DNA of 64,000 bases from Serinus canaria. Its lineage: Eukaryota; Chordata; Aves; Passeriformes; Fringillidae. Numbering within the stretch: the first letter of the stretch is position 1; each line of letters begins with the position of its first letter. The stretch spans positions 11,982,601-12,046,600 of the forward strand of contig NC_066326.1 in assembly GCF_022539315.1 (NCBI RefSeq), read 5' to 3'. The notes below the pieces were generated by a model. It saw only the letters and a list, made by a program, of their open reading frames with translations, was not told the DNA's origin and made no database searches. The position numbers were made by a program, and so were the translations under genes. Positions 13,801-28,800 of this stretch are shown here, piece after piece.

Positions 13801-16800
13801 AATAAGGCATGAACCAGCAAATTACTGAATTACCTTGTCAACAGGACTTGGTAATGGTGCATGGATAACACTGAAAAATAAAAAAAAAAGTGGACACAAA
13901 ATACATAAATGTTGTACTTGGACATTTTCATCAAAACTAAAAATATAACAACATACATTTTTACTATTTCTTATTTGAACATGAAATTATATGGAAAATC
14001 TTCTATAGTAATTTACTTTTACTGATCTTCCCACAAGCAAGCCAAGATACCCTAAAACCTCACACAACTATTTCTGGATACTAATGATAAAAGGATATTT
14101 AAATAAGCAATAAACCCCACAAAATTGTTGCTAATGAAGGATGACTAAAATTATGACATTTGAGATTAGCACTCAGTGCACATAAAATGTTCAAGTTTTT
14201 GGTTTCTACTACTCTTGGAAGATTTCTCAAAAATGGGCATATACACAGAAAATGCTGTGAATATTCATCTGAGTTTCCATCAGCTTCACTTTAGTCGAGT
14301 TTATGTGCATCTAAAAGAGCCAAAAGAATAATCACTAATAAAGAACAAGGGCAGGAGAATTTGCTTATTTGCTTTATTTTTCTCTATATTCTTTTACTTC
14401 TAGTACCCATTTCACTAGAGTAAACTACAGTCAGAAAAGCCCAACTACCTAAGAATTTTTTCTTCTTTTAGAGAACTTCTTTATTCTTCAGAGTTGTCTT
14501 AATTACTAAAAACAACAAGCAAATGAGGTTTTTTTTCCTCATAATGCCTGCAAAAGAACCATGCACTCAGTTACTCGCTTTGCAGGATTACAGAAAAATC
14601 AACAGCTCCCAAGATGATTTTAAACATAATATCCATCAAATCCTCATCACACAGTAGCTGAACTTTGGTACATGTGAATACATATCCTTACTCTGATCGC
14701 AATCGAGCTTCCATTCCATCTGGAAGGAACAGTTTGATTGTGGAGACTATACATCCATGGGTAACTGAAAAGAAACAAATACTAAGTCTATTCATCCATG
14801 GGTAACTGAAAAGAAACAAACACTAAGTCATCATGATCCATTACTACTTCATTTTAAGTTCAGTGCTTAATGTTACAGTAACCAAGCAAACTGTCTTAAG
14901 AAACCCTGAGATGGGCAAAGAGGAGGAGGCATGAACACCTTCAAGCACCTGGGTCTGCCTTCTCAAACCTCCTCTGGACACAGGAAACTTCATCATTATA
15001 AACCTGAAGAGGTCATGCTGAGTACTCAGTCCTGGCTGTGGAGCAGTTCCAGTTCCAACTCTTCCACGTGCTGCAATACTGGAAACTTGTCTTTACTGTA
15101 CTAAGTTAAAAAAGTGAATGTTTTGATCATAAATGAGTGAAGCAAAATGCATCTTACCTGCACCAGGTAACAAGAATGCAGAGGTATAAACAAAATAATG
15201 AGCTGCCTTTTGGACAAGATTCTGACAACCATATCCAGGGACTTAGAAGGTAATATGTCAAATTTGTGTCATCGACACTTACTTCAAAATCTGGAACTTG
15301 CCAAGCAATTATTATTTACAAAAAAGGATGGAAAAGGAAATGCAGAGGAAGTGTGCAGGAACCACTGAGAAGTACATCCTTTTGAACACTGTAAGCAGCA
15401 TCATTCAAAACAACACATTTCTATTTTGGGGTACTTGCAGCGCACATCTACTGCATAGCCCTAGACAAGTGGCCTTTCATTTCAGAAAAGGTAAATTTGC
15501 TCCTTGAGGACTAAATTCAAGATTTGTTTAACTCGAGAAAGATCCTAAGGAATAAGAGGAGGAAATGCAATATTTGATTTTTACATCAAGTTCAAACCTT
15601 CTACGCGATGTTTTGAAAAATGTTACTGATATGATTTTCAATGTCTTTGCAAACAGTCAAATTATGTGTGTGTCTTGGTTGACTTTTTTTTCCCCTGTAT
15701 GGTTCTATTAATTGGGAAGCAAAAATTATTTCCAGATACATGGAAAGATAGCTGCACATTGTTCCCAAACACTACCACAAGTGAGATACAAATGAGTATG
15801 TGGTCATCCTTCATGGACAACTATACCTCCAGCACCCACTAACACAGAAAAACAAATAGCTGCTCTCCTTTCTCCGTTATTATTATCAGCAAAACAGTTA
15901 ATCTGGCTTTGGAAAAAAAAGGGCAATGGGCGTTTTAGGACACTGATAATACTCCAGGGAAATGAGACAGGTCTTTAAGGAAGCTACCTCAATAGAATCT
16001 AAATATAGAGGTGAAATGATCCAACCAAGACAAGTTGGTTTTAACCTTTACTTAGCTAATGCTTTGGAGACGTATTCTCATGGCCAGAGCATCTTGTTTT
16101 TTTTCAAGCTGACCTGGTAAAGTATTAAATTTACATGCCAGGGCAGAACAGATTAAACAGCAGGGTTTGGGGTCTTTATTTATAAATTGGATAAATCCAG
16201 TTTGCAAAAACATTTTAAAAATACATTAGCAATATTAGCTGTACCCTGTAATACACAGCTTTCATAATGCAGAATTCTTTCTTTTAGAGGAAATCAGTGA
16301 TTTTAATAAGAAAACATTAGGATACCTGACATTAAATGGCAACAGACAGCTTTACCTTCGGGTCACATATCAGGTAGGTCTGCTTTAAGATTACATAATT
16401 CTGAAGTTTTTCTGTCAACAGCTAGACTGACAAAAATATCCTAAAATCTGCACGAGCTTTACTCGTGTCAAATTAAGATACAACAGGCATCTAGCAAAAG
16501 GTCTCAAATAGGCAGTGACTGGGAAAAGGTACCAAGCATTTTGACAAACTTATATAATTAAAATAGTAAGAAAGGAAACAATATCCAAACTCTAGATTCT
16601 GACCTTTAGCTATCAGTTCATTGCAATTGGAAAAACAAGGAGAAAGCCTGAGGTAAAGCAACACAGAAAATATGAATACAGTAATGACTGCACAGAAGAG
16701 CAGCAGCTTAAATTCAGGTCTACAGTATTTCATGTGAGGAATTGACAAGAAAAGGCAGTAAAGCAACGCCTGGTTTCCCAATGGAGCTGAGGCACCCCTC

Positions 16801-19800
16801 GTCCCCACGGTTCACCCCGCTCTCCATCCCACTCACCTCCGGGCGCTCCGCGGGGCCGCCGCTCCCGCCCGGCCCCGGCACAGCCGGCATTGCGCAGCGC
16901 CGCCGCCAGGGGGCGCCCCAGCGCTGGCCACCGCGCCCGCCGAGTCCGCCCCGCCCCGCGCGCGCCCTCCGGAGCGGGAACAGCGGCTCCACAGCCACGG
17001 CTCCTCCACAGCCACGGCTCCTCCACAGCCACGGCTCCTCCACAGCCACGGCTCCTCCATGGCATCGAACTGCCGCCCCACAGCCACAGCTCCTCCACGG
17101 CAGCGAACTGCCGCCCCACAGCCACGGCTCCTCCACAGCCACGGCTCCTCCACGGCATCGAACTGCAGCCCCACAGCCACGGCTCCTCCACAGCCACGGC
17201 TCCTCCACAGCATCGAGCTGTCGCCCCACAGCCACGGCTCCCTCCACAGCCACGGCTCCTCCACAGCATCAAACAGCTGCCCCACATCCACATCTCTCTC
17301 CACGGGGTAAAACCCTGCTCCTGCTCCATTTGCTGTTCCACACTTCAGTCACAAACTTCTTGGTCCCCTCCAAAACACGGAGCTGACCCACATTTCACAG
17401 CTCCAAAACCCCTGAGACCCGTCCTAAACCCCGACAGGTTCTGCTGCACTGTAGCACAACGGGACCATAGAAGCCATTTCTGTTTGTCTCAGTTTTTGCT
17501 TCCAAGAAAGAAAACTCCCCAATGATGTTTCTGTTTCTATTTTCACTCGTCAATGTGGTACCCAGCCCTGAGGAGCCCCCCACACCCCTCGTGGATCTGT
17601 GCACTGCCCTGCAGCACACACTGCTGTGGGGCTCCCCACTTACACGACCTCCCTCAAACATCCCATGACAGAACAGATGGATGAGAGTCAAACTTGACTA
17701 GAAAAATGTGAATAAACTGCATTTGAACTATATAATGTTGGAATTATTTGACCTTGCTTTGCAATGCTGCTGCTGCTTGCTGTGCAGGGCAGTATCGCCA
17801 ATTAGCCTGGAATGCTCTGGAACGAGTGGGAAATTAAGAAAGCGCTAAAAGAATATAAACCACACTAACACAGAGAAAAGCACAGTAAAATGTTAATAGG
17901 TAAGTGCTGTATTAAGGATGGGGAAATGGCAAGGAGGCCCCTGTGCTTGTCAGTAACACAGCAAGTGGACAAATAAGGAAGCAGGAGTGTTGCAAACACT
18001 TCTCCAGGACCTGTTAGTGACTTCAGCTCAGCAGCAGGAAACTGAGGAATTGGTGCTCATACCTGAAAACCTGAAAAATCACATATTGAACATGCCACTA
18101 CTTTAATGAACCAAATCCAGATCACATTTGCAAGGAAATTACTAACTAAAACACAGTCTGAACAATAAAATAAATGTATTCTAGCATTACTGACAGAATT
18201 CAGAATTTACATGGGCAGGTACACTCGTTCTGTCCTGTCATTACCTTATAATTACACATAGCAGATTGCTGACATGTCTTGTGCAAGTAAGGCATTATGT
18301 AAATACCAGAGTGCAAAGTGCTTTTAAAGGGAATCACCAATTTAAAAACTACTTTCCTGTCTGTTTCATGACTAGATTAGATTAACAGTAACATCCAAGA
18401 CTACTGAAACCAACTGGTGAAAAACCCATGTTTATATGCATTCCAACCACATTCACAGCTGAACACCCTGTGATGATACAATCTTCATTGTCTGCTTGGG
18501 GGAGCAGAGAGGGAAGAAAGCAAACTTGTATCCTCTACCTCATTAGTGAGCTCAACAGATTCATGAGTAACATGAGCACAGCTTCCAAGTTCAAAGGCAG
18601 AGAAAAGGACAAGGAAGGCTGCATAATCTGATCACTCATTACACAAATGCCAGGTCACCAGCACTTGTGTAATGTATCGTGCTTTGTAAAACTAACATAA
18701 AACCACAGCAAATAACTACTACTGGCAAAAATTCATGGCAAGAATTTGCTTACTATGAACTTCATGCAAATGTTTCCATGAACTAACTGCAATGCGCTGA
18801 AAAAAGCAAATCAAATCCAATTTCTCTTCCAACTAAATCTATAATAATAAAAATTGTTTTAGTCAAAATCCACTTGAAGAAATTCAGCTTCTCTTAGAAA
18901 GGACAGCATCTCATCAAATTAATCATTCCAAGTTCATTAGATACAGTGCATACTTTTGATATCTTCCATGTGTGCTGCTAGTATTCATAAATGTTTACAA
19001 TCACTTCACATGGAAACATTTTCAATAACTCCCAGAAATTTCAGCTAGGCACCCTGGAGTTAGATCTTTGCAACATCATTTTTGAGAAGAGTAAAACAAT
19101 GTGGTAAGACTTTCACTGCAATGAATCACTCAAAAATCCGACAGCTTCAAAAGCTCTTTGATGACAAAATACCACCACCACCACTACTTAACAATGTTTT
19201 CTTTAAACACATTCATTACCCTTCCTCTGATACTTCACATCTGAGACTTACAACCCCGTCCGGCTAAAGACAAAATCCACAAGTAACAGAGCAGGTGCCA
19301 CCTTTTTGTTTTGTTCACTCAATGCACTTGAAGAAATTCTCCTGTTGTACTATGGTTTGGTTTGTTGGGGTTTGGGGGGGGTTGCTTTGCGAGATGTTTG
19401 ATTTGATGGATGTTTTGTTTATTTGCTTGTTTTAAAAAAATGTATCATCAGCTTTCCAATTTAGTATTATTCTTTTATTCTTCTCTAATACATTTCTCCT
19501 TAAGAATAAGCTCTATGAAGGTCTTGTTCAGAAAAGCAGTAAAGGGGTGATGGCAGTTGATCTTTAATGCCAAATCTGTGTGCTACAGAGTAGGTAGGAT
19601 TCTACAGAACATGGCCAGAAGTTCAATGCTTACAGGAAGCAGCAGACCCATTAGGGAACTTTAAAAAGTCTTGACAAAACTGATTAGATTCTGATAATTC
19701 CCATACAGACCAGTCTCCAGAAAGAAAAAGAAATGGTTCCTGACATACTACATAATTTCAAAAGAAAAGAGATAGAGGCTGTATTTTAATTAACACAGAT

Positions 19801-22800
19801 ACAGAGCTATTGCATTTAATACAAGATCTCCTGAGCATGCATACTGCAGCAAGAAAAACAAACCAAACAAAAATGCCATCACCTCATTTGTCAGCTAGCA
19901 ACTTTTTTCTATCCTCATTTTAAAGTACCGGCAGAAATCAAAATCAGTAGCTGACACAGAAGGAAACTGTGGGTATCCTGAAAAGAATTAAGTTAGCTTG
20001 TTTCAAACCTACGCTGACTACTTGATCAAGAAATTCATGTTCATACTTCTGCCACACTATTAGCAGAAACCTTAAGGTTCAAAGGGCTTGAAAGAAAGCT
20101 AGTTACAACTATAATAATAAAATCCAAACACAAAAAGCCCAATACAGCATTGCACACACATGCTTGTGTTGCACTTTTAAAATTGCTGTAGGACAATTTA
20201 AGTGAGGCAATAGATGAACATGTAGCCTCAGCTGAGCCTCTTCTTCCAGACCTACACTTCCCCTGCACACAGTAAGGAAAGAAAGTAGGCCATGGAAACA
20301 ACCCAGTAAAGTCCATCTGGGGGTGTGAGGGTAGAAATAGAGTCTGTGTTTTCAGCAGACACGTTTCTTGATCAGGTACCACATGGGGCCAGGGCTCACT
20401 GCCAGCACAAAGGAGGGAAGAAGTAACAAAAAAGCAAACAAGACTGTTTTCTTACAATGGGAATGCAATTTAGTTTCAAAGACTGGATTGTAGTAAGATG
20501 TTCCAAATAAATATACTTGAAAAGAAACCAAAAAATGATCCATACCCTTACCTTTCCGCGTGTTCTCCGTCACATCTACACCAAACTGGATGATGTCACC
20601 TGACATAATTTCACATGGTGGGCTTTCCTCAGATCCTCTACTCAGTCTCTGACTATTAATGAAGGTACCATTACTACTTTTAGTGTCTTGAAGATAGAAC
20701 TGTAAACAAATAAACAAAAACAACAATCAGATATTTGGGAAAAGGCAAGAAATACAAGCACTGGTAAAATTTTATTTATATAAAATTTATTTCTAGGAGA
20801 TAACAAATGTATCAAACTCTAAACACCCTCATCAGGATGCAAGACCTCCCCATGATCAAGCAGTATTTGTATTTGATTTTGAGTTCACATATGACTGAAT
20901 TCTAGCACATACACTATGCAAATAATTGCTACAAAGTGTGCCTGAACTACTGCCTGCAATAGAGGATCACACGTCACTAGCAGCAACACCTTTTGCCACA
21001 TACAACAATTCATATTTAAGCTGGTCAACACACAAAATTCTAACTGCTCATACATTCAAAGTAACAGTATTGCATGACAATCATGCTGCCGGGAAGGCTA
21101 CTGAAGGAAAATCTCTGGCAAAAGACAGAACTCAGGAATTGCAATAAAGGACCATGGTGAAACTTAAAGAAAACCAACAGGATGCTTTTACTTCTCAGCA
21201 ATACTCACATAATTTACTAAATTTCAAGATTTCAAGTACTTTTGTAAATACCAATCTGCAGAATTAATTAGATGTTAATAGCAACTTATTGAATCTGAAA
21301 CTGCTTGTGCTTTTATGACACAAGACCTGTAGTCTAAACTTCTGCATCTGAGAAGAGGTTACAAAATGAATCACCTAGCAGAAGACCAGAGTGACTGGCT
21401 TTCACCTGAGCAGTGATAGCACAAAAGAGGGGACCAGAATGCTACTGAGAGCCAGGTGTAACTACTGGAATGAGTCAATCTCACTACTCCAAGATAACAA
21501 TAGCTGCTACTGGAACCTGCTGGAATGGTAGAAATCACTGGCTTCCTGCACTCCTAAAGAACCTCACCAAGTCCCAAAGCAGGCATAAGGTTGGGGAAAA
21601 AGATGTAGTGTTCAGAGGAATTAATGTATTTCTATCTTTTTGTTATAAAAGCAATTGGCCTTTCCTTTTTTGCACCATTCCCTGCAAAAATTTCCATGTT
21701 TTTAATTGCATCTATTATTGCAGGCCTCAAAAAAACCCTGATACATAGCTCAAAACCACAGTCAAGGGGAAAGATGGGTTTTGAATAGAGTGAGAGCAGA
21801 GCACCAGGGCCCCTCAGATCTTGTATTGGAAAGTGACAGCGAGTGTATGAGATGGATCTTATATGGCACAACCCAGTGGCCCTAAGCACAGAGCTGGAAT
21901 TCCATTGTGTCACTGGACTCACTAATCAAGGGGAATGCCAGCACAGGAAAGCTCAGGTAGGTGTTTGAAATGAAAAGCAGTATGTGCAACACTCCCCTCC
22001 CCCAAAAGAGACGCCTTAGATCTTCAATTCAAGGAAAAGAAAACAGTAATCCATCATAAGCTGTCAAAGATGAAGATAAACATAAATTATGGATAGATCA
22101 AGAAATTCTGACTGCGTTCACTACATTAATAACCAAGCCCACTCCACTCTAAATAATACTTTCCATGGTACTAAATACTATCTATTAACATAATAGTATA
22201 TCATATAGCTTTTATAAATTATATGCTTACAAGCCAACCAAATTAATTAGCTTGTTAATTTAATAGTTTGAAAGTACTGAACCCTCTCATGGTTCAGTAC
22301 AGAGGTAATTATTTCTTGCTTCCTGTTTGTTTTCAATTAGCTTTCTTCTTCACTTGAAAATTCTTTTGTTATGAAAAAGTGAGTCACAGGCAAGGAGAAA
22401 CAAACATGCTTCTGCTTATTTGCTCTTCCCCACCCTTTTCTTCTCTGTGCATATCTGCCTTTTACCCCTCCCAATGTTTTGATTAATCATTCCCCCTCAT
22501 TTTTGCAGAATCTGCAAATGGGACTCAGACAAGATAGCTCAAGGAAATAAAGGACAGTGACCACAGGAAAAGAAGTACAACAGAGCATCAGCCATACAAA
22601 ACTTGTAAAACATCAGCATACACAACATTCAAACTGCAAAAGGATATTTGCAAACAAGTATTGACAGAAAATACACATTACATTTAACATTATGTAACTG
22701 ATGTCCATTTAAGTGCATACTACTAATTGTATTACATAAATTTTAGAAAAGTGATGCTCTTCAAGTCTTTTTATCCTGTTTGTAAATACGCTTCTTCCTG

Positions 22801-25800
22801 CATCTAGTAAAGAAGCAATACCAGCCACATGTCAGTAGCTGATGTCTAAGAAGGGAAAACACAATACTGTCAAATCTTGCTATAAAGGATTTGGTTATCT
22901 TTAATGTAGCCATTCCTCAGGAACCCACTGAGCCAGTCCCTTTCAGGTAGCAAATTCAAATGTTACTTTCATGCTGGTTTTCACTAGTTCAAATGATCTT
23001 TCTCAAAGGTCAATCTCTGCATCCCTTTTGCATAATTACTAAAGCTATCTTCAGGAAATAAAATCAAGTGCAAGCCCTGAAACAAATGTGTCTATACATT
23101 AACTAGTACTTGGGGCAGCATACTGGTTTTTATGCACTATTTAATTGTGCGGTAAGCACAGTGGCTTCCCAGATTCCCAAACCAACACCTTTTACACAGC
23201 AGCTGTGTAACACAGCACCTTCTATGAGCCCAGCACCACTCATCCTCCCTGCTCCCAGCACAGCCCGAGCTGAAGCAGCAGTGCCAGCTCACAGAGTGGC
23301 AATGCCGCCTGCCCTTCCCAGCTCTCGCTGCCGAGCTGCGCCACCACCTCACCACCTGGACTGGCTCAGGCACTTGTTTAGTCACTGCAAACCAGTTTCG
23401 AGCTGATGCAAGGTAAACGAGGAGGTGCTTAAGCCAGTGCTGACAGAAAAAAGGGTAGCCTATACTAGCCTAATTACACTTGCTTTTATAATTCACTCTC
23501 CAGAGCGAAGTCCCAGTCCTTTTGTGCCTCATATTAACAACAAGTCCAATCTAGAGCAGAGATGGCAGCTCACACACATTCAAAACAACTCAGCTTTTAA
23601 GGACTGTTAAAGCATTACCACATCCTTAATTATAGGGATAGCTGTATATATTGTGTGTGTGCTGGTTTCCTCTCCTTTCTTACAAAATACAAGGTAACAC
23701 ACAAAGCATTCAAGAAACTTATGCTCCATAAGCATAACATCTCAGACAAAAAAAAAAAAAATCCTAGCCTGTCTTCTTTAGTAATTTATTGTTTATATCC
23801 CCTCCCACCTACAAGCCATTAATAAGATCAATTACCTGCAGGCACCTTACCAGTCCACTTCCACAAAATTTGTGAAGATTTTATTTTCAAGTAAAACTTG
23901 CAGTTCATCAGTACACACAAACTTCAAGTACAGTCCACCTTTCTTACAAACTGTATTATGGAAGTTTCAAAAAAACAACAGGTTTTTGTTTCCCTGTTTC
24001 GCAAGGAATTATATACTTATTTCACAAATTTAGTGTTTACAGTATTTCAAGTTACTCTTCAGTTTTGCAAATGGAACAAATGTACCTCCTGCTTTGACCT
24101 GTGGTGCATAGAAATCACATTCCTTCTTCTAGGTCAATGACTCAGAAGAGCATCAACAACCTGCTAAATCAGTTCATGTTTTATTTTCACACAGTTAAAT
24201 ACCACTATGATTCTTCCCCTATAACAAATTGCTAGTATTTTCTGATTAGAGAAATAGAAGATTCTTCTGTAGTGATCCCAAACCATAATACATCAAATCT
24301 AAGCACATAAAATATGTTAATTCTAACTGATATTAGGAAATTGCAAATTGCTATGATCCATGAGGACAGATTTTAACCTTACTTATAAAATGCAGGTTAA
24401 CTGTTTTCTTCAAAGTAATAAAATCAACTAGTAATAACATACCCATTCTGTTTAATGATTACTATTGCTACATCTTCCAGGAGGCAGGATGAAGAGAGCT
24501 CCTTAATTAGCCTGACAAGTGAGAAAGCCATGATGTGTTTTCTTTCCCAAGCCAGATACAGGCCTGATACAGGATGAGACACTTCTGAAGGATCTCAGAG
24601 AAGACAAAATATGGGATCAGAGATGTACAGAAAATCTTGAAAGTAGCACACTTCTGCAGTGATTTGATTATCTGGATTTAATTACATTAGAACTACAGGA
24701 AGAAACAACTGACCAGCTTTTTCATACTTCTAATATTTGCTATTACTATGTACAGCCATCATTTGCCATTTTAATAGCACATTACTGCTACTCCATCTAA
24801 CCCAGCTTGAAACTGCAGTTCAGGGCAATTATTTTGAGAATTAGTGAGGAAAATAGCTGGAAAACAATGGCAGCTTGTCCACAGAGATGTGAGATTCCAT
24901 ATGCGAAGAGGGACGACTTCTACATCAAAAAAATGCAGGAAGAAGAAGAAATCATTACATACAATTAAACCTATTGCAGCCTCTTTCCATAGCTGAATTA
25001 ATAATTACATAAGTACAAAAATGTAGGCTATTGCCTTTAACACAAAGTCAAAAAGTAATATCTTTTATGTATTAAATAAATTTTCACTGCCTAAACAACT
25101 AATGTAGAAAAAGAACACCAATTTCAGAATCTCCTACTTCACCATTCTTTTTCTCAACTCTTATTTCCTCTGTGAAAGAAGTACACAGAACTCCCATGAG
25201 TTTCAGGGTCCTGTTATACCTTTGTGGCTTTAGCTTGAGCCAGAAAGATTTAAATTATTTTGTCAAATCATGAACTATATAACCCGTAAGGAGTTGGCAG
25301 CCTCATTTTTGCCATGGTTACCACCACAAAGGGGCAGCAAGGCTATTAGCCAGAGCAGTTAAACCATAAAATGCTGCAGTTAATGATGAAAGATTCTTCC
25401 CTGACTCACACTAAATAATCATTGAACAATTAATGCAGGCATTATAAATGCACCCCCTGAGTACTAAAGCTAATATTCAAAAGCAGGAAGTAAATAGGGA
25501 TCTAGAAATTGGAATACTTGCCCTGGAGTAATACTTCACTAAGCAGTAATGTAACTGAGTTCATTTACTCGTTGCATGCTGAGAATTCTACCAGGAAACA
25601 AAATACACTGTGCACAAGTCCAACTGTGCAAAGCCAAAGACTTAAAAACAATATAAATATACCATGGTCAAACCCACATGGCCAACATTTGCTACACTGT
25701 CGCTAGAAATTTTTTTCTCTCATATTGTTACAAGATTATTTTTGTCTTATTTGAAGTCTTAACACTGACAATTTTCTCATTTTGGGAGCAGCACTCTGCT

Positions 25801-28800
25801 AGCAGACTACACTGTGCAAACCATACTGAATTCCAGGTCAGTCCTTTGGCTGTAAGATAGAGAAGTTCAAATGCTAAATTACCTCCAGATCCAACTGATT
25901 TGAGTTCCTCATTCTGGTCTGCTTAGACAGATCCCAAATTCCTTTCCTCTCACTTGCCTAACTCCACCCGTCTATCAAGGAAGTAGAAGTATTTGTCTCC
26001 ATAAGCAAGAGTAATTCACAGGGCGGGGTACATGAAGCAAAACTGCTTTTCTATTTAGTTTTCCATTTCTTAAACACATAGATCTAATAGCTCTTTGCTT
26101 ACTAAACCCCAGCTCCTTCAACTCAGAAACAAAACTAGTGCATTAACTTTTGAGTTTTCATGAAAACTCATTTTTAAAATGATTCCAACTACCCCAGGCA
26201 GACACCCCCTATGAAACTAAAAGCAACCAGCTGTGAAGAAAGGGATTTTCCAGTCAGATTGAACAGAGTGAAGGAGTGGCAGTTGGCTTTTCAGGGACTA
26301 CTAGCGTTGGGTTTCTCAAGTGAAACAAAACTTGCTAGTAGTTTTCAGTAACTTCTCTAAAAATAATAACTTTACCACTTTTTCTATGACTAATAAAAGA
26401 AAAAAGAAAGAATAAAAAAAATGACATTCTTTGCTATAGCATGGGACAAAAAAAAGTCACTGTGTTTTTAACTCAAAGTGTAAGCCTAATGTAAATCCAG
26501 CTACACTGATGAGAAAAGGTTAAAATCTTCAGCTATTCCCAGGAATCCAATGCTATCCTTCTAAACTTGCCAGTAGTTCAAAGGGGTAGAGGGGAAAGGA
26601 CAGCAGGGACTACGCCCTTCTGCTAACCAAGTTGTTCCTTTGTGTGTTTACACCTTGAAGTTTTGTTGTCTGTACTGCCAGGACAACCCTGCTGGTTACT
26701 CATACCTGTTGTCAAGCAAAGTAAACTGTGCCAGTAAAAGCAGCTTTGTGCCAGCATAACAGAGCCTGGGTATAAACACAGCTTGGCCTTTTCAGACACA
26801 TTATTTGAGGTGCTATAAAATATTAATCCCTGTGTTCCTTGCCATGTCCTGGTTGTTCAAGGGCTCTGAAGTTCACTATAGGTTCTGTCACTCAGCTTAA
26901 CTTTTGTGTGAGTGGTCAGCAGAGTTTGCCTGAAAAGGGCAAAGGGACGGTGACACAGAAAGGAAGATGGATGGATTTGTGGGGAGGAAGAGGAATCACC
27001 TTAGGTAGGCAGAAAGGCAATGCCCAGCACTGAGAGGCACCAACAATTAACTGTGCATAAAACATGTGTTTGGCTACAGTTCTGAGTTGCTCTAGTGCCT
27101 TCCCCAGTAGCAAAATGTCACCTTTCTCAACAGAACAAAGCAAAATGTTCAAGTTGTACCCATGAACATTGCAGCACAGACTTTTTCTGACATATGACTT
27201 TGCAATGCTTATTTTAACTGGTGACTTTTACAGATACATTTACACCTATCAGAACTTTAAATTCTGGCATATTAAAATCATTAACAACAACAAACAAAAA
27301 AAAAAAACTCACAGAAAAAGTATGTTTGGAGACTTAATGCCACCTCCTATGTGTTGTGCCCATTTAAGCACAAGATTTACTTTCTAAATCATTGTTCAAA
27401 CCACACATTTGCTAGTAGTTGCAATTCAACTTGCTCATCTGAAGGTGAAAAGCTCAGGACTTAGGGTTACTATTAGTCAATAGCTCTATACTATTCTTCA
27501 AGAAGATACAGATAATCTACTTTACATCCAAAAATTCAGAAAGAGGATATCAGACACTTATTTTATAATGATTTTTGATTAGTATTAGAAAGTGGTCTTT
27601 ATTAACAGAAAGGCTACTAAAAAAATAAACAATTGTTTCAAATTAGTCAGTTTTACAACTAGCTACATGGATCTTAAAAATATGCTATTTAAATGGTTTG
27701 AGCTATTTTTATCAAATATAATTCTCAAGCAGTATTGTTGCATTTTTCCAGATAATTCATACTTAAGAGAATGACAGAAGATGGCTAAAAGTTTCAGTGC
27801 AGGACCTCAAACTATATCACAATCCAAGTTCTCTAGTTTAAGACAAAAGCAAAAACCCATGCTCACAATTCAAAATTTGTGTATGTGTATGAAAATGATG
27901 AGAAAAAAATCTCTACTGCTTCTGTCCAAATCTGAAGTTCTCTGTATTAGGAGACAACTGTCTCAAGCTGAATTAAGGAAATCATGACCTACATCATCCT
28001 TGCTTTCTTGAAATAGAAAAATGTAATTGCGGGTTCCTCAGTCCAGGAGAAACATGAAGCCCTTGGAGCAGGCCCAGCAGAGGTGACAAAGGCGATGAAG
28101 GCACTGCAGCACGTCTCTTGTGAAGACAATGCTGAGGGATCTGGGAGCACCTTGAGAAGGGACCTCACCAAGGTCTGCCAGTATCTGCTGGGAGGTGTCA
28201 GAGGACAGAGCTGGGCTCTAATCTGTGGTACCAAGCAATGGGACATGAGGCAATGGGAAGAAAATGATGCCCAGCAAGTTCCACCTGAATATGAGGAATA
28301 ACTTCTTTACTCTGCAGTAACTGCACACTGGAACAGGTTTGCTAGAGAGGCTGTAGAGTCTCCCTCACTCGAGATATTCAGAACTATCTGGACACAATCC
28401 CATGCTCAACGCTCTCAGATGACCCTGCCTGATCAGGGAGACTGGACCACATGACCCACTGTGGTCCCTTCCAATCTAACCATTCTGTGATTCTGTGAAA
28501 ATGTAAGTAAGTAAACAAATTGCATTACAATTCCTGAATCCCCCAACATCAGTCAGTGCAGAACTGTATGAACATCACTAACTCACTTGCAGATTGCTTT
28601 TATTTACTTTGGTTTTGAAATGAACTTTGAACGCTCCAAACAACTAAAACAAGAAAATATCTGGGGAAAAAACCCATTAGTGTTATGGGGATAGCAGTTT
28701 ATACAGGGAAAGAATCCTTCATATCATATGATAAATATATCATATATACCAATACTGAAGTAACAGATGAAACTGAAAACAAAGCTTTTATTCTATGATT

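Larger units (their letters stand above)
8061..14691. other. SLMAP introns between exons 3 and 10
   Basis: The introns lie at 8061-9312, 9451-10086, 10228-10926, 10999-11273, 11370-12351, 12415-13833 and 13871-14691. Each begins GT and ends AG on the minus strand. They hold ordinary AT-rich unique-looking sequence. I saw no RNA gene, no transposon with clear ends and no second gene in them. Confidence 0.85.
14830..20551. other. SLMAP intron 2 (remainder)
   Basis: The intron between exon 2 and exon 3 is 5.8 kb (14765-20551) and includes the duplicated acceptor above. It also holds a CpG island at about 16760-16990 and the adjoining 17/21-bp minisatellite. A T/G-rich low-complexity patch lies at about 19350-19440. 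The rest is AT-rich with no recognised gene. Confidence 0.8.

Noticed and set aside
16720..17525. Open frames of 156-214 codons on both strands over the intron 2 CpG island and minisatellite
   Set aside because: They are driven by the 17/21-bp repeat and GC content. Only the short 18-codon stretch with a donor was kept, as a candidate first exon.
28083..28301. Plus-strand 72-codon frame
   Set aside because: It lies inside the CR1 3' end and is not in a functional phase.
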